Source of the DNA: Neoroseomonas eburnea
Lineage (GTDB): Bacteria; Pseudomonadota; Alphaproteobacteria; Acetobacterales; Acetobacteraceae
Reading direction: 5' to 3'
Assembly (NCBI RefSeq): GCF_018129005.1
Contig: NZ_JAAEDL010000028.1
Location: 1-64,000, forward strand
DNA: 64,000 nucleotides
The position numbers and the translations under genes are program-made. Shown here piece by piece: positions 37,026 to 45,082 of the stretch; within the stretch, counting starts at the first letter, position 1; each line of letters starts with the position of its first letter. The notes under the pieces were generated by a model. It was not told the origin of the DNA. It saw only the letters and a program-made list of their open reading frames with translations, and did no database searches.

Positions 37026-37472
37026 ATGACACCGCGCGGTGTCGTCACGCTCGGCCTGGAGGGGCGGGAGGTGCGGATCTCCTGCGGGCCCTTCGACGCG
37101 ATGCCGCAGGGCGCGCGGGGGCTGTGCCTGGAGGCTCGCGCGGCGCGCGTGGCGGAGGCCGAGTGGCGGCTCGATGTGCCCGATTTCGGCGTGCCGGACC
37201 CGGAGGCGCTGCGTTCCGTGCTGGCGGGGATGCTGGCGGCGATGCGGGCGCGACCGGAGGATGCCTACCATATCGGCTGCCGGGCGGGGCTGGGTCGCAC
37301 GGGGATGGCACTGGCCTGCCTCGGCGCTATGGCCGGCATCGACGATCCCGTTCGCTGGGTGCGCGGGACTTATGACCCCGCGGCCATCGAGACATCGCAG
37401 CAGGAGGCATTCGTGATCGGCTTCGCCGATGCGGTCCGGCCGGAGGCCAGCCGGCAGGTGGTGCGCGACTGA
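37026..37472 (+). CDS. Small protein-tyrosine-phosphatase-like protein
   Basis: 148-residue protein with the cysteine-phosphatase loop IGCRAGLGRTGMAL: Cys85 and Arg91 of CX5R are present. The usual His before the Cys is replaced by Gly, with His two residues further back (YHIGC), so activity is likely but specificity is open. In the DSP/PTP family such proteins dephosphorylate proteins or inositides. The chosen ATG starts MTPRGVV; two upstream in-frame ATGs would add a basic low-complexity tail overlapping the pssA 3' region. Confidence 0.7.
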   Translation: MTPRGVVTLGLEGREVRISCGPFDAMPQGARGLCLEARAARVAEAEWRLDVPDFGVPDPEALRSVLAGMLAAMRARPEDAYHIGCRAGLGRTGMALACLGAMAGIDDPVRWVRGTYDPAAIETSQQEAFVIGFADAVRPEASRQVVRD

Positions 37473-37619
37473 CAGGAACTGAGAGATGGCGCGCCTGCGT
37501 CATCTTCGCGCTGGATGCGCAGTAAGGTCGGGGGGAGGGGAACCTCCCCCATCCCCCCTCCCTTCCTTGTCCTTTGGAGACTGTCCTTGGAGGTCAGTTC
37601 CCAAGTGCCAAAGAAGGCT

Positions 37620-37633
37620 GGGGGGGGGGGGGG
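37620..37633. repeat. Homopolymer tract of 14 G
   Basis: Fourteen consecutive G bases between the convergent phosphatase and CoA-transferase genes, in a region with further short G and C runs. Such tracts slip during replication and are also common sites of assembly error. It is outside coding sequence. Confidence 0.8.
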
Positions 37634-37657
37634 AAGTCCTCTTCCTTCCGTCTTCTC

Positions 37658-38890
37658 CTATTTCCGCCGCGCCGCGACGATCACCCCGTCATTCTCCAGC
37701 GCCGCGATCTCCGCTTCCGTGAAGCCGCGCCCGAGCAGCACGTCCCGCCCATGCTGATTGAAGCGCGGCGGCGCGGAGCGTGCTCCGCCTGGCGTGCGGG
37801 ACAGCTTGATCGGCGTGTTCAGCGCGCGGAACTCGCCGATCTGCGCCACCATGTCGCGGAAGGCGGTGTGTTCGGCGGCCATCGCCTCATCCACATGCAG
37901 CACCGGCCCGGCGGGCAGGCCGGCGGCGAGCATCCGGCGCGTCAGCTCGTGGCCGTCCTCGCTGGCGAAGCGGGCGTTCAGCACCTCGGTCAGCGCGTCG
38001 CGGTTGACCACGCGCTGGCCGTTGGTCGCGAAGCGCTCGTCCTTCGCCAGTTCGGGGATGCCGAGGAACTCGCAGAACTTGCGGAAGGCCGGGTCGTTCC
38101 CGGCGGCGACGAAGATCTCGCAGGTCTTCGTCGTGAACTTGGAATAGGGCGCGAGGTTCGGGTGCGGGTTTCCCGTCGCCATGGGCCGCTTGCCCGAGAG
38201 GAAGAAGTTGGCGGCATGCGGATGCAGCAGCGCCATGCCGCAATCGTGCAGCGTCATGTCGCAATACTGGCCGCGGCCGGATTTCTCGCGCTCGTGCAGC
38301 GCCATCAGGATGGCGATGGTGCTGAACAGGCCGGTCGCGATGTCCACGATCGGGTTGCCGAGGCGGGTCGGGCCGGAGGTCTCGGTGCCGTTGATGGACA
38401 TCAGCCCGACCATCGCCTGCAGCACGGCATCATAGCCGGGGAAGCCGCCGAGCGGGCCCTCGCCGCCGAAGCCGGAGACGCGGCAATGGATCAGGCGCGG
38501 GAACTTCTTCGACAGCACCTGTTCATAGCCGAGGCCCCACTTCTCCATCGAACCGGGCTTGAAGTTCTCGACCAGCACGTCGGCGCCTTCGAGCAGGCGC
38601 ATCAGCACCTCGCGCCCCGCCGGCTTGGACAGGTCGAGCCCGACCGACCGCTTGTTGCGGTTCACGCCGACGAAGTAGGAGGCATCGCCATCCGCGTTGA
38701 AGGGCGGGCCCCAGTCGCGGACCTCGTCGCCCTGCGGGGGTTCCAGCTTGATCACCTCGGCGCCGTGGTCGGACAGCACCATGGTGCAGTAAGGGCCGCC
38801 GAGCACGCGCGTCAGGTCCACCACGCGCAGGCCCGCGAGCGCGCCGGGCGAGAGCTTCGCCCCGGTTTCGATCGCCGCGTTGTCGTCCAT
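37658..38890 (-). CDS. CaiB/BaiF family III CoA-transferase
   Basis: 410-residue CoA-transferase that moves CoA between carboxylic acids through an Asp anhydride. The N-terminus GLRVVDLTRVLGGPYCTM, then ADVLVENFKPGSMEKWGLGY and FPGYDAVLQAMVGLMS (with the catalytic Asp) are the hallmark blocks. The acyl substrate cannot be deduced; relatives act on oxalate, succinate, carnitine or aromatic acids. It is a single gene. It is upstream on the same strand of nothing obviously related, although class I CoA-transferase subunits are encoded 1.5 kb away. Confidence 0.92.
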   Translation of the reverse strand: MDDNAAIETGAKLSPGALAGLRVVDLTRVLGGPYCTMVLSDHGAEVIKLEPPQGDEVRDWGPPFNADGDASYFVGVNRNKRSVGLDLSKPAGREVLMRLLEGADVLVENFKPGSMEKWGLGYEQVLSKKFPRLIHCRVSGFGGEGPLGGFPGYDAVLQAMVGLMSINGTETSGPTRLGNPIVDIATGLFSTIAILMALHEREKSGRGQYCDMTLHDCGMALLHPHAANFFLSGKRPMATGNPHPNLAPYSKFTTKTCEIFVAAGNDPAFRKFCEFLGIPELAKDERFATNGQRVVNRDALTEVLNARFASEDGHELTRRMLAAGLPAGPVLHVDEAMAAEHTAFRDMVAQIGEFRALNTPIKLSRTPGGARSAPPRFNQHGRDVLLGRGFTEAEIAALENDGVIVAARRK

Positions 38891-38962
38891 TGCCTGCCTC
38901 TCCCGAATAGCGGCCGGAAGATGCGTCAGCGTCGCGCGTTTGTCGAACGGTGCGGGGGTGGA

Positions 38963-39358
38963 TCAGAACCCTGCCGCCACCGCAAGGCAGAGCGCCGACA
39001 GCAGCGCCCCGGCGCAGGCGGCCGCCAGCAGCGGTGCCGGCGTGCCGGGTTGCAGGGCCTCGGGGTGGCCGGGCGGGTGGCACAGGGTCAGCATCGCCCC
39101 GACCCTGGGCGGCCCGCCCGGCCGCGCCATGTGCAGGTGCGCCAGGCGCGTCGTGCCGTCGGGTTGCGGCACGGCAATTCCGATCGGCGTGGCCGCGTCG
39201 CCCGGCTCGGGCCGCGACACGACGATGCCTTCCAGGACCACCCAGCCGCGCCGTGCCCGCCACATGAGGAAGCAGGCGACGCTCGCGACGGCGGTCACCG
39301 GCAGGACCGCCCAGAGGACCAGGGCGGAGAGCCCGGGATCCGCCAGAGGGCCGCTCAT
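38963..39358 (-). CDS. Hypothetical membrane protein, 131 residues
   Basis: One membrane helix at about residues 11-33 and another at the C-terminus (LLAAACAGALLSALCLAVAAGF) flank a soluble loop of about 70 residues rich in strands (WVVLEGIVVSRPEPGD). The topology and the short mid-domain resemble DUF3592-type proteins, although the similarity is weak. It overlaps the stop of the CoA-transferase beta gene by four bases and so is the last gene of that operon. Function unknown. Confidence 0.6.
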   Translation of the reverse strand: MSGPLADPGLSALVLWAVLPVTAVASVACFLMWRARRGWVVLEGIVVSRPEPGDAATPIGIAVPQPDGTTRLAHLHMARPGGPPRVGAMLTLCHPPGHPEALQPGTPAPLLAAACAGALLSALCLAVAAGF

Positions 39359-40107
39359 GCCGCTCGGGCGCGGCCCCAGACCCGGCTGCAGAAGTCGGGA
39401 TAGGTCTCGACCATCTCGTCGCAGACGCGGCCGCGCAGCAGGGCGAGTTCGGCCTCGGTCGGGTCGGGAGTGGCGGGGATGTCGCCGTCCACGTCGAAGC
39501 CGAAGCCGGTGGCTGCCCGCACGGAGTCCACCGTTTCCCCGGGGTGCAGGCTGTCCAGCGAGAAGCGCGCGCGGTCCGGATGGAAGCGGAAGACGCATTT
39601 GCCGGTGACCAGCGCCTGCGCCGTGCCGCGGCGGAAGACGCCAGGCGGCGAGACGCCGGGGGCGGAGATGTTGTCCACCCTCTCGACCAGCACGCGGGGG
39701 GAATGCTCCTCGCGGAACAGGATCGTCCGGGGCGTCATGAAATACATGAAGGCGGACCCGAAGCTGCCGGGGAAACGCACGCTCATGCCCGGCCATTCGC
39801 CGGTGCCGACCAGGTTGAGGTTGGCCTGTCCGTCGATCTGCCCGCCGCCGAGGAAGAACAGGTCGATCCGCCCCTGGCCGGTGAGGTCGAAGAGTTCCCG
39901 CGTGCCCTCGGTGAAGGGGTTGCCGCTGCGCTTGTGCAGCAGGGAAAGCCGCACCGGATTGCCCATCAGCTTCACCAGCCAGCAGGCCGCGGCCGGGATG
40001 GGGGAGGCGGCGCCGACCGCGATGTGCCGGGCCGGGGGGGCGGAGGGATCGAGGATCAGCCGCGCCAGCGTCGCCGCCAGCCGTTCTTCCAGGGCGATCG
40101 CGCTCAT
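39355..40107 (-). CDS. Class I CoA-transferase subunit beta
   Basis: 250-residue subunit of a two-part CoA-transferase related to glutaconate CoA-transferase GctB and IpdB. Supporting blocks are LFFLGGGQIDGQANLNLVGTG and FRFHPDRARFSLDSLHPGETVDSV. The start overlaps the end of the alpha gene by four bases (ATGA), so equimolar synthesis is likely. I could not identify the catalytic Glu with certainty, so a CoA hydrolase role as in IpdAB is also possible. Confidence 0.85.
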   Translation of the reverse strand: MSAIALEERLAATLARLILDPSAPPARHIAVGAASPIPAAACWLVKLMGNPVRLSLLHKRSGNPFTEGTRELFDLTGQGRIDLFFLGGGQIDGQANLNLVGTGEWPGMSVRFPGSFGSAFMYFMTPRTILFREEHSPRVLVERVDNISAPGVSPPGVFRRGTAQALVTGKCVFRFHPDRARFSLDSLHPGETVDSVRAATGFGFDVDGDIPATPDPTEAELALLRGRVCDEMVETYPDFCSRVWGRARAA

Positions 40108-40934
40108 TCCGCAGCCACCTTCCGCGCACCGCCGAACACTTCGCGGTCAATCCAGGCGCGGAAGCCCTCCTCGGTCTTCGCCGCACGGGCGTAGTCGGCG
40201 ACATAGGCGCTGTCGAAGCCGTATTCGTCGAGCAGCGCCACCGGATGCGCGCCGCGTTCGGCGATCGCCGCCGCGGTGATGTAGTTCGCGCTGATCGCAC
40301 CCGGGGCCATGCGCTCATCCTCGAGGAAATTGCCCTCGACGACACGCTCCACCGTGACCAGCGCCTGCCTCGAGGCATGGGCGATCGTCGCGCACTCGCG
40401 CCGGCGGCCGAGCCAGACATTGCCCTCGCTGTCGGCCATGGCGGCGTGGAAGACGGCGAAGTCCGGCTGCTTGGCGGGCAGCAGCACGATGGGGTCCTCG
40501 CCGTTCTCGGCGAAGGGGTTCGGCACCACCTTCCAGTCCGGGCGGTTGGCGAGGATGTCGCTGCCGATGATCCCGCGCAGCGGCATGAAGGGCACGCCCT
40601 TCTCGGCTGCCTGGAGCATGGTGTGGATGGCCGGGCATGTGGCGTCGCGGACCTTGACGCGACCTTGCTTCAGCGCGGCGGTGAAGCGCGGCGGGAAGCC
40701 GGCCTCGCCGAGGGAGAGGGCGCTGGTCTCGACCTCCGCGACGCAGCCCGCGCCGATCAGCATGTCGGTCGCGAAGCCCGAGACCGGCACGCCGAGCAGC
40801 CGCAGCCTGCGCGCGCCCTTGCGGATCAGTGCCTTGGCGAGCGCGACGGACGGCAGGGAATTGTCGGGTGGCATCGCCACCAGCGCCCCATCGGGGATCT
40901 GGGCGGCGAGCGCGTCCACGGACGGCAGCATCAT
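40104..40934 (-). CDS. Class I CoA-transferase subunit alpha
   Basis: 276-residue partner of the beta subunit. The IPDGALVAM opening, the middle block PFMPLRGIIGSDI and PAKQPDFAVFHAAMADSEGNVWLGRR (the CoA-binding loop of the alpha family) support the call. Together with the beta subunit it would exchange CoA on a dicarboxylate or 3-oxoacid, but no dedicated degradation genes surround it. Two adjacent ATGs at the start give no practical difference. Confidence 0.85.
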   Translation of the reverse strand: MMLPSVDALAAQIPDGALVAMPPDNSLPSVALAKALIRKGARRLRLLGVPVSGFATDMLIGAGCVAEVETSALSLGEAGFPPRFTAALKQGRVKVRDATCPAIHTMLQAAEKGVPFMPLRGIIGSDILANRPDWKVVPNPFAENGEDPIVLLPAKQPDFAVFHAAMADSEGNVWLGRRRECATIAHASRQALVTVERVVEGNFLEDERMAPGAISANYITAAAIAERGAHPVALLDEYGFDSAYVADYARAAKTEEGFRAWIDREVFGGARKVAAE

Positions 40935-41047
40935 GGTCGGGTCCTCCGTGGCGAAGTCTAGCCCTCGGCCGGCGGGCGCGCCAAATCGCGGCCGGTGACA
41001 CCGGCGGCAAGGCGCGCTAGAGCCGTCCGAACCGTTCCGGCACGAAG

Positions 41048-41590
41048 ATGCGCATCGTCACCCTGCACGGCCGGCGTCTGACCCTTCGCCCCTGGCGGGC
41101 GGAGGATCTTCAACCTCTCCACGTCCTCAACGGCGATCCGGAGAGCATGCGCCACTTCCCAGCGGTGATGACGCGGGCGGAAAGCGATGCCTGGGCGGCC
41201 CGCCTGCAGGCCCATATGGAGGCCCATGGCTGGGGCTTCTGGGTGGCGGAGGAACACGGCGGCGCCCCCTTCGTCGGTGTCGTCGGGCTGATGAACATTC
41301 CGTGGGAAGCGCGCTTCACCCCGGCGGTCGAGGTCGGCTGGCGCATCTCGCCCGCCTTTCGCCGCCGCGGCTATGCGGCCGAAGCGGCGCGGCTGGCGCT
41401 CGACTTCGGCTTCGGGACACTTGGCCTGCCGGAGATCGTCGCCTTCACCGTGCCGGGCAACACCGCCTCCCGGCGGCTGATGGAGCGGCTCGGCATGCGG
41501 CCGGATGGAACCTTCGAGCATCCGCGGCTGCCCGAAGGCCACGAGCTGCGGCGCCATCTGCTCTACCGCCTGGCGGCCCCGGCGCGCTGA
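41048..41590 (+). CDS. GNAT family N-acetyltransferase
   Basis: 180-residue RimJ/RimL-type acetyltransferase. The opening LHGRRLTLRPWRAEDLQPL, the cofactor-binding motif around PAFRRRGYAAEAARLALDF (the R-x-x-G-x-(A/G) loop) and VPGNTASRRLMERLGM are all present. It probably acetylates an amine or a protein N-terminus; the acceptor is unknown. It is preceded by a short gap from the CoA-transferase alpha gene and is divergent from it. Confidence 0.9.
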   Translation: MRIVTLHGRRLTLRPWRAEDLQPLHVLNGDPESMRHFPAVMTRAESDAWAARLQAHMEAHGWGFWVAEEHGGAPFVGVVGLMNIPWEARFTPAVEVGWRISPAFRRRGYAAEAARLALDFGFGTLGLPEIVAFTVPGNTASRRLMERLGMRPDGTFEHPRLPEGHELRRHLLYRLAAPAR

Positions 41591-41674
41591 AGCGCTGCGG
41601 TGCGCGCGCGCACTCGATCTGCAACCATCCTGCGCTAGGATCATTTGCAAGCAACGACCCGGCAGGAGGTTTCC

Positions 41675-42148
41675 GTGTCCCGCATTCCGCTTCGCGCATT
41701 CGCCGCGTCCTTCGCGCTGATGGGCTCGCCCGCGATGGCCTCCTCGGTTTCCACGGCCTGGGCGCAGTTGCCGTCGAACAATCAGGAGGAATGCCTCAGC
41801 ATCGGCAGCCGCGCGGTGGAGAGTGTCGGCTTCCGCGCCAGCATCTCCCAGGACCGCCAGACAGTCTTCGGCTGGCGCGGGGAGGAGGCGCTGACCGTCC
41901 GTTGCATCTCCGCCAGCGGCGTTGCGGTGGTCTTCGCCTGGGTGACGGACGAGGCGAATGACAGCGGCCGGCTCGTGGAAGCGGTGACCTCGGCCTACCG
42001 CAACCGCGGCGTGACGGGCGGCGGCAATCTCGGCGGCGGCAATCTCGGCGGCGGCAATCTCGGCGGCGGCAATTTCGGTGGCGGCGGCGGCAATCTCAGC
42101 CCTGGCGCCTTTGGCAGCGCGCCGGGCGGAGGCATCGTCAAGCGGTGA
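41675..42148 (+). CDS. Exported protein with Gly-Gly-Gly-Asn repeat tail
   Basis: Secreted protein of 157 residues. A GTG start is supported by an AGGAGGT ribosome-binding site, four bases away. The signal peptide (IPLRAFAASFALMGSPAMA) is followed by a small domain with two cysteines (EECLSIG and VRCISAS). The C-terminal 45 residues are repeats of GGGNL (four in a row, then GGGGGNL), encoded by tandem 15-bp units. Such Gly-Asn tails may be flexible adhesive or wall-facing linkers. I recognise no family and the function is unknown. Confidence 0.7.
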   Translation: MSRIPLRAFAASFALMGSPAMASSVSTAWAQLPSNNQEECLSIGSRAVESVGFRASISQDRQTVFGWRGEEALTVRCISASGVAVVFAWVTDEANDSGRLVEAVTSAYRNRGVTGGGNLGGGNLGGGNLGGGNFGGGGGNLSPGAFGSAPGGGIVKR

Positions 42149-42154
42149 TCTCCC

Positions 42155-42164
42155 GGGGGGGGGG
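42155..42164. repeat. Homopolymer tract of 10 G
   Basis: Ten G bases just after the stop of the Gly-Asn repeat protein gene, within a GC palindrome-rich 209-bp gap that holds no other supportable gene. Confidence 0.6.
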
Positions 42165-42357
42165 CGGCGCGCCTCCCCGCAGGCGCAACGGACCCGCGCC
42201 GCCAGCGGCGGCGCAGCCCGGCCGATCCCGCCGCCCGCCCGATGACCGGAGGGGGCCGGCGCATGCGATGCTGCAATGCGGCGATCGGCATGCCATCGCC
42301 TCTTTCCCGGGGCCGCCGGCGACCGCAGGATAGCGCCTTCCCTGAGGATTCCTCCGC

Positions 42358-42852
42358 ATGACCGTGTCCCGACAGGAATTCCGCGACGCCATGTCCCGCC
42401 TTGGCGCCGCGGTGAACATCGTCACCACCGATGGACCGGCCGGGCTTGGCGGCATGACCGTGAGCGCCGTCTGTTCGGTGACCGACGATCCGCCGACGCT
42501 GCTCGTCTGCCTCAACCGCGGCAGCCCGCAGAACCGGCTGTTCAAGGACAATGGCGTGCTCTGCGTGAACACCCTGGCGGCGGGGCAGGAGGCGCTGTCC
42601 GGCCTCTTTGCCGGCCGCAGCGCGGATGCCGACATGCCCGAGCGCTTCGCGAACGCGAGCTGGGGCCTGCTCGCGACCGGGGCGCCGGCGCTCGACGGCG
42701 CGACCGTGTCCTTCGACTGCCGCATCGCGGAGGTGGTGGAGCGCGGCACCCACAGCGTGATCTTTGCCGAGGTGGAGGCGGTGCGGCAGGGCGCGGCGTC
42801 GCGCGGGCTGATCTGGTTCAGCCGCGACTATCACCGCATCGGCGCGGAGTGA
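42358..42852 (+). CDS. Flavin reductase-like domain protein (RutF/HpaC type)
   Basis: 164-residue FMN-binding split-barrel reductase. The opening FRDAMSRLGAAVNIVTTDGPAG and the block GMTVSAVCSVTDDPPTLLVCLN are diagnostic, followed by FKDNGVLCVNTLAAGQE and the C-terminal SRDYHRI. These enzymes supply reduced flavin to two-component monooxygenases. No monooxygenase partner is adjacent, so the partner is probably elsewhere. The ATG is preceded by GAGGATTCC. Confidence 0.9.
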   Translation: MTVSRQEFRDAMSRLGAAVNIVTTDGPAGLGGMTVSAVCSVTDDPPTLLVCLNRGSPQNRLFKDNGVLCVNTLAAGQEALSGLFAGRSADADMPERFANASWGLLATGAPALDGATVSFDCRIAEVVERGTHSVIFAEVEAVRQGAASRGLIWFSRDYHRIGAE

Positions 42853-42966
42853 GGCGCGTCACCTTCCGCGCCACCCGCATCGCATCCCACCCATGCCGAA
42901 GCCGCAAAGGCGCCGTAAACGCCCATGACCCTATGCTGCAGACGGGCAGACAGAGGAGCGGCTGGC

Positions 42967-43137
42967 ATGGCCGAAGTGAAGGTGGAGCTTCCGGACGAGT
43001 TGGCGCAGGAGATCGCGCGCCGCGCGGCCGCGCTCGGCACGACGGCCGAGGACTGGGTGGCTGCGGTGGTGCAGGATCTTGCCGCCGACCTGCCGGAGGA
43101 CACCGCCGACGGGCCGGACGGCTGGATCGCGCGGTAG
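42967..43137 (+). CDS. Small hypothetical protein, antitoxin-like
   Basis: 56 residues. The N-terminal two thirds, VKVELPDELAQEIARRAAALGTT followed by AEDWVAAVVQDLA, looks like a ribbon-helix-helix DNA-binding fold, as in CopG-type antitoxins. The C-terminus is acidic. No toxin gene follows; instead a nested palindrome begins four bases after the stop. The start ATG was chosen because the longer in-frame version adds unrelated residues. Confidence 0.55.
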   Translation: MAEVKVELPDELAQEIARRAAALGTTAEDWVAAVVQDLAADLPEDTADGPDGWIAR

Positions 43138-43140
43138 GGC

Positions 43141-43190
43141 CCTGCCCGCGAGGTTCGCCGGATGTCCGGCGAACGGCGCGGACGGGCAGG
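43141..43190. repeat. Nested palindrome, copy 2
   Basis: Outer arms CCTGCCCG/CGGGCAGG and inner arms GTTCGCCGGA/TCCGGCGAAC with loop TG (43153-43174). A second copy with the same inner arms and similar outer arms is at 26444-26491. It lies between the antitoxin-like gene and the convergent sulfatase gene and may work as a bidirectional terminator. Confidence 0.7.
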
Positions 43191-43264
43191 TCGCTGCAGA
43201 CAATGGCCGGTGGCGTCAGAACGAAGCCCGCAGGGCTTCGGAATCAGGACACTGGGCCGCGCGC

Positions 43265-44827
43265 CTACCATTCCCCGTAGAAGACGCCGGCCGCCTTGTG
43301 GCGGTCGGTGCGGAGTTCGGCCTCGGCCCAGGTCAGCGTGGTCCGGCGCTTGAGGCCGGTGAACCAGGCGAGCAGGCGCGCGCGCAGCGCCTCGCGCACG
43401 CCTTCCAGCGCCGGGTCGGCGCCGAGGTCGTGGAATTCCTGCGGATCGGCGACGAGGTCGTAGAGCATCGGCCGGAACCCGTCCGTCCAGTGGACGAATT
43501 TCCAGCGGTCGGTACGCACCATCCAGGCATGGTGCTGGCCGGTCTTCAGGCCGAGCCGTCGGCGCGCGCCGCGGAAGGTCCAGTCGAGCTCGCTGAACAC
43601 CGCGTCGCGCCAGGCCGGCGCGTCCCCGCGCGCGAGCGGCAGCAGGGACCGCCCCTCCACCACATGTTCCGCCGGATCGAGGCCGAGGCCGTCAAGAATC
43701 GTGGGAACCGCGTCGATCGCCTCGACGAAGCGGTCGTCGGCGCTGCCGCGCGTGGCATCGGCCTCGCCGGAAGGGTCGTAGAGCAGGAAGGGCACGCGCT
43801 GGATGCAGTCGTGGAACAGCTCCTTCTCGCCGAGCCAGTGGTCGCCGAGATAGTCGCCATGGTCGGATGTGAAGACGACCAGCGTGTCCCGCCAGCGGCC
43901 GAGCCGGTCCAGCGCCTCCCAGACCCGGCCGAGATGGTGGTCGAGCTGCGCGACCAGCCCCTGATAGGCGGGGCGCACCGTCGCGATGCAGTCATCCTGC
44001 TGGAAGGCGCGGGCGACTTCCTCGGCCTGGAACTCGCGCAGGACAGGGTGGGCCTGGTTGCCGCGCTCGGCCGCGTCGCGCGCGACGGGCAGGCATTGCT
44101 CGGGTGTGAACATCGCGTGCCAGGGCGCCGGCGCGATGTAGGGCCAGTGCGGCTTCACATAGGACAGGTGCAGCACCCAGGGACGGTCGCCCTGCTCCTC
44201 CATGAAGGCGATGCCGCGGTCGGTGGTGTAGGCGGTCTCGCTGTGCGCGTCCTTCACCCGCGCCGGGTAGCGCGCGTTGCGCATCTTCCAGCCGTTGCGC
44301 GTCGCGCCGGCCTCGTCGGTCACGGCGATGACATAGTCGGTCCAGGGATCCGTGCTGTCGTAGCCCTGGGCGCGCAGCCAGTCGGCATAGGCGCTGTCGG
44401 TCTCGGCATGGTGGCCGTCATGGCGGTCGACCAGGGTGAACCAGCCCTCGCGCAGCAGCACCGCGAGCTCGTCCTGCCCGTCGAGCAGCAGCCGCTTCAT
44501 GCCGCGCGCATCGGGCAGCATGTGGGTCTTGCCGGCGAGGGCGAGGGTCCGCCCGCTCTCCCGCAGATGCCAGCCGAGCGTGACCTCCCCGACCGAGAGC
44601 GGCACCCGGTTGTGCGTCGCGCCGTGGCTCGACACGTAGCGGCCGGTGTAGGCGCTCATGCGGGATGGCCCGCAGATGCCGGACTGGACATAGGCCTGGG
44701 TGAAGCGAACGCCGCGCGCGGCCAGGGCGTCGATGTTCGGCGTCTTCAGGAAGGGATGGCCGGCGCAGCCGAGATGATCCCAGCGCAACTGGTCGCACAT
44801 GACGTAGAGCACGTTGCGAATGGTCAT
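43265..44827 (-). CDS. Sulfatase-family hydrolase (phosphonate monoester hydrolase-like)
   Basis: 520-residue hydrolase of the alkaline phosphatase superfamily. The formylglycine site is C52 in ICGPSRMSAYTGR, with the CxPSR pattern needed for conversion of the Cys. Metal ligands appear as MCDQLRWD (Asp12) and, further on, FTSDHGDYLGDH. Enzymes with this pattern include phosphonate or phosphate monoester hydrolases and arylsulfatases; the length favours the former, but sequence alone cannot decide. No sulfatase-modifying enzyme is in the window. Transcription comes from the left end of the leader/hairpin region. Confidence 0.82.
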   Translation of the reverse strand: MTIRNVLYVMCDQLRWDHLGCAGHPFLKTPNIDALAARGVRFTQAYVQSGICGPSRMSAYTGRYVSSHGATHNRVPLSVGEVTLGWHLRESGRTLALAGKTHMLPDARGMKRLLLDGQDELAVLLREGWFTLVDRHDGHHAETDSAYADWLRAQGYDSTDPWTDYVIAVTDEAGATRNGWKMRNARYPARVKDAHSETAYTTDRGIAFMEEQGDRPWVLHLSYVKPHWPYIAPAPWHAMFTPEQCLPVARDAAERGNQAHPVLREFQAEEVARAFQQDDCIATVRPAYQGLVAQLDHHLGRVWEALDRLGRWRDTLVVFTSDHGDYLGDHWLGEKELFHDCIQRVPFLLYDPSGEADATRGSADDRFVEAIDAVPTILDGLGLDPAEHVVEGRSLLPLARGDAPAWRDAVFSELDWTFRGARRRLGLKTGQHHAWMVRTDRWKFVHWTDGFRPMLYDLVADPQEFHDLGADPALEGVREALRARLLAWFTGLKRRTTLTWAEAELRTDRHKAAGVFYGEW

Positions 44828-44892
44828 GTGCGTTCCCTGCCGTTTGCGTGCGCAGCCTAGCGGCGCCGCGGCGGTGCGGAAGGGGGCGGGGC

Positions 44893-44927
44893 GGGGAGGC
44901 CGGGCGGCGCCCCGCCGGGCCTCCCCG
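44893..44927 (-). terminator. GC-rich hairpin upstream of the sulfatase gene
   Basis: A 10-bp stem (CGGGGAGGCC/GGCCTCCCCG) with further pairing inside, about 65 bases upstream of the sulfatase start. No T-run follows. It may be part of the terminator or leader of the small transcript upstream. Confidence 0.5.
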
Positions 44928-44943
44928 CGGCGCCGGAACGCAG

Positions 44944-44973
44944 AAGGCCCCGGAGGTTGCCCTCCGGGGCCTT
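44944..44973 (-). terminator. Perfect 13-bp hairpin (terminator-like)
   Basis: The arms AAGGCCCCGGAGG and CCTCCGGGGCCTT pair without a mismatch around a four-base loop. On the minus strand it follows the leader ORF by about 110 bases and comes before the sulfatase gene. The T content after it is low. It resembles the hairpin that ends the binding-protein gene at 45678-45703. Confidence 0.6.
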
Positions 44974-45033
44974 CCCATCGCGTGGCCGGTGTGCGGCCCG
45001 CGAAACCCTGGTGACCCGCGAGCTCGGCCTGCG

Positions 45034-45082
45034 CCATCCGGGTATGACCCTCGGGCCCTGCGGCCCGATGGTCACCGGATGG
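45034..45082 (-). promoter_or_regulatory. Long leader hairpin after the leader ORF
   Basis: Outer arms CCATCCGG (45034-45041) and CCGGATGG (45075-45082) plus inner arms CGGGCC/GGCCCG with loop CTGC. The base of the stem meets the stop codon of the leader ORF. A GGTGACC at 45010-45016 could instead pair with GGTCACC at 45070-45076, which would break the hairpin, so two mutually exclusive structures are possible. Confidence 0.5.
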
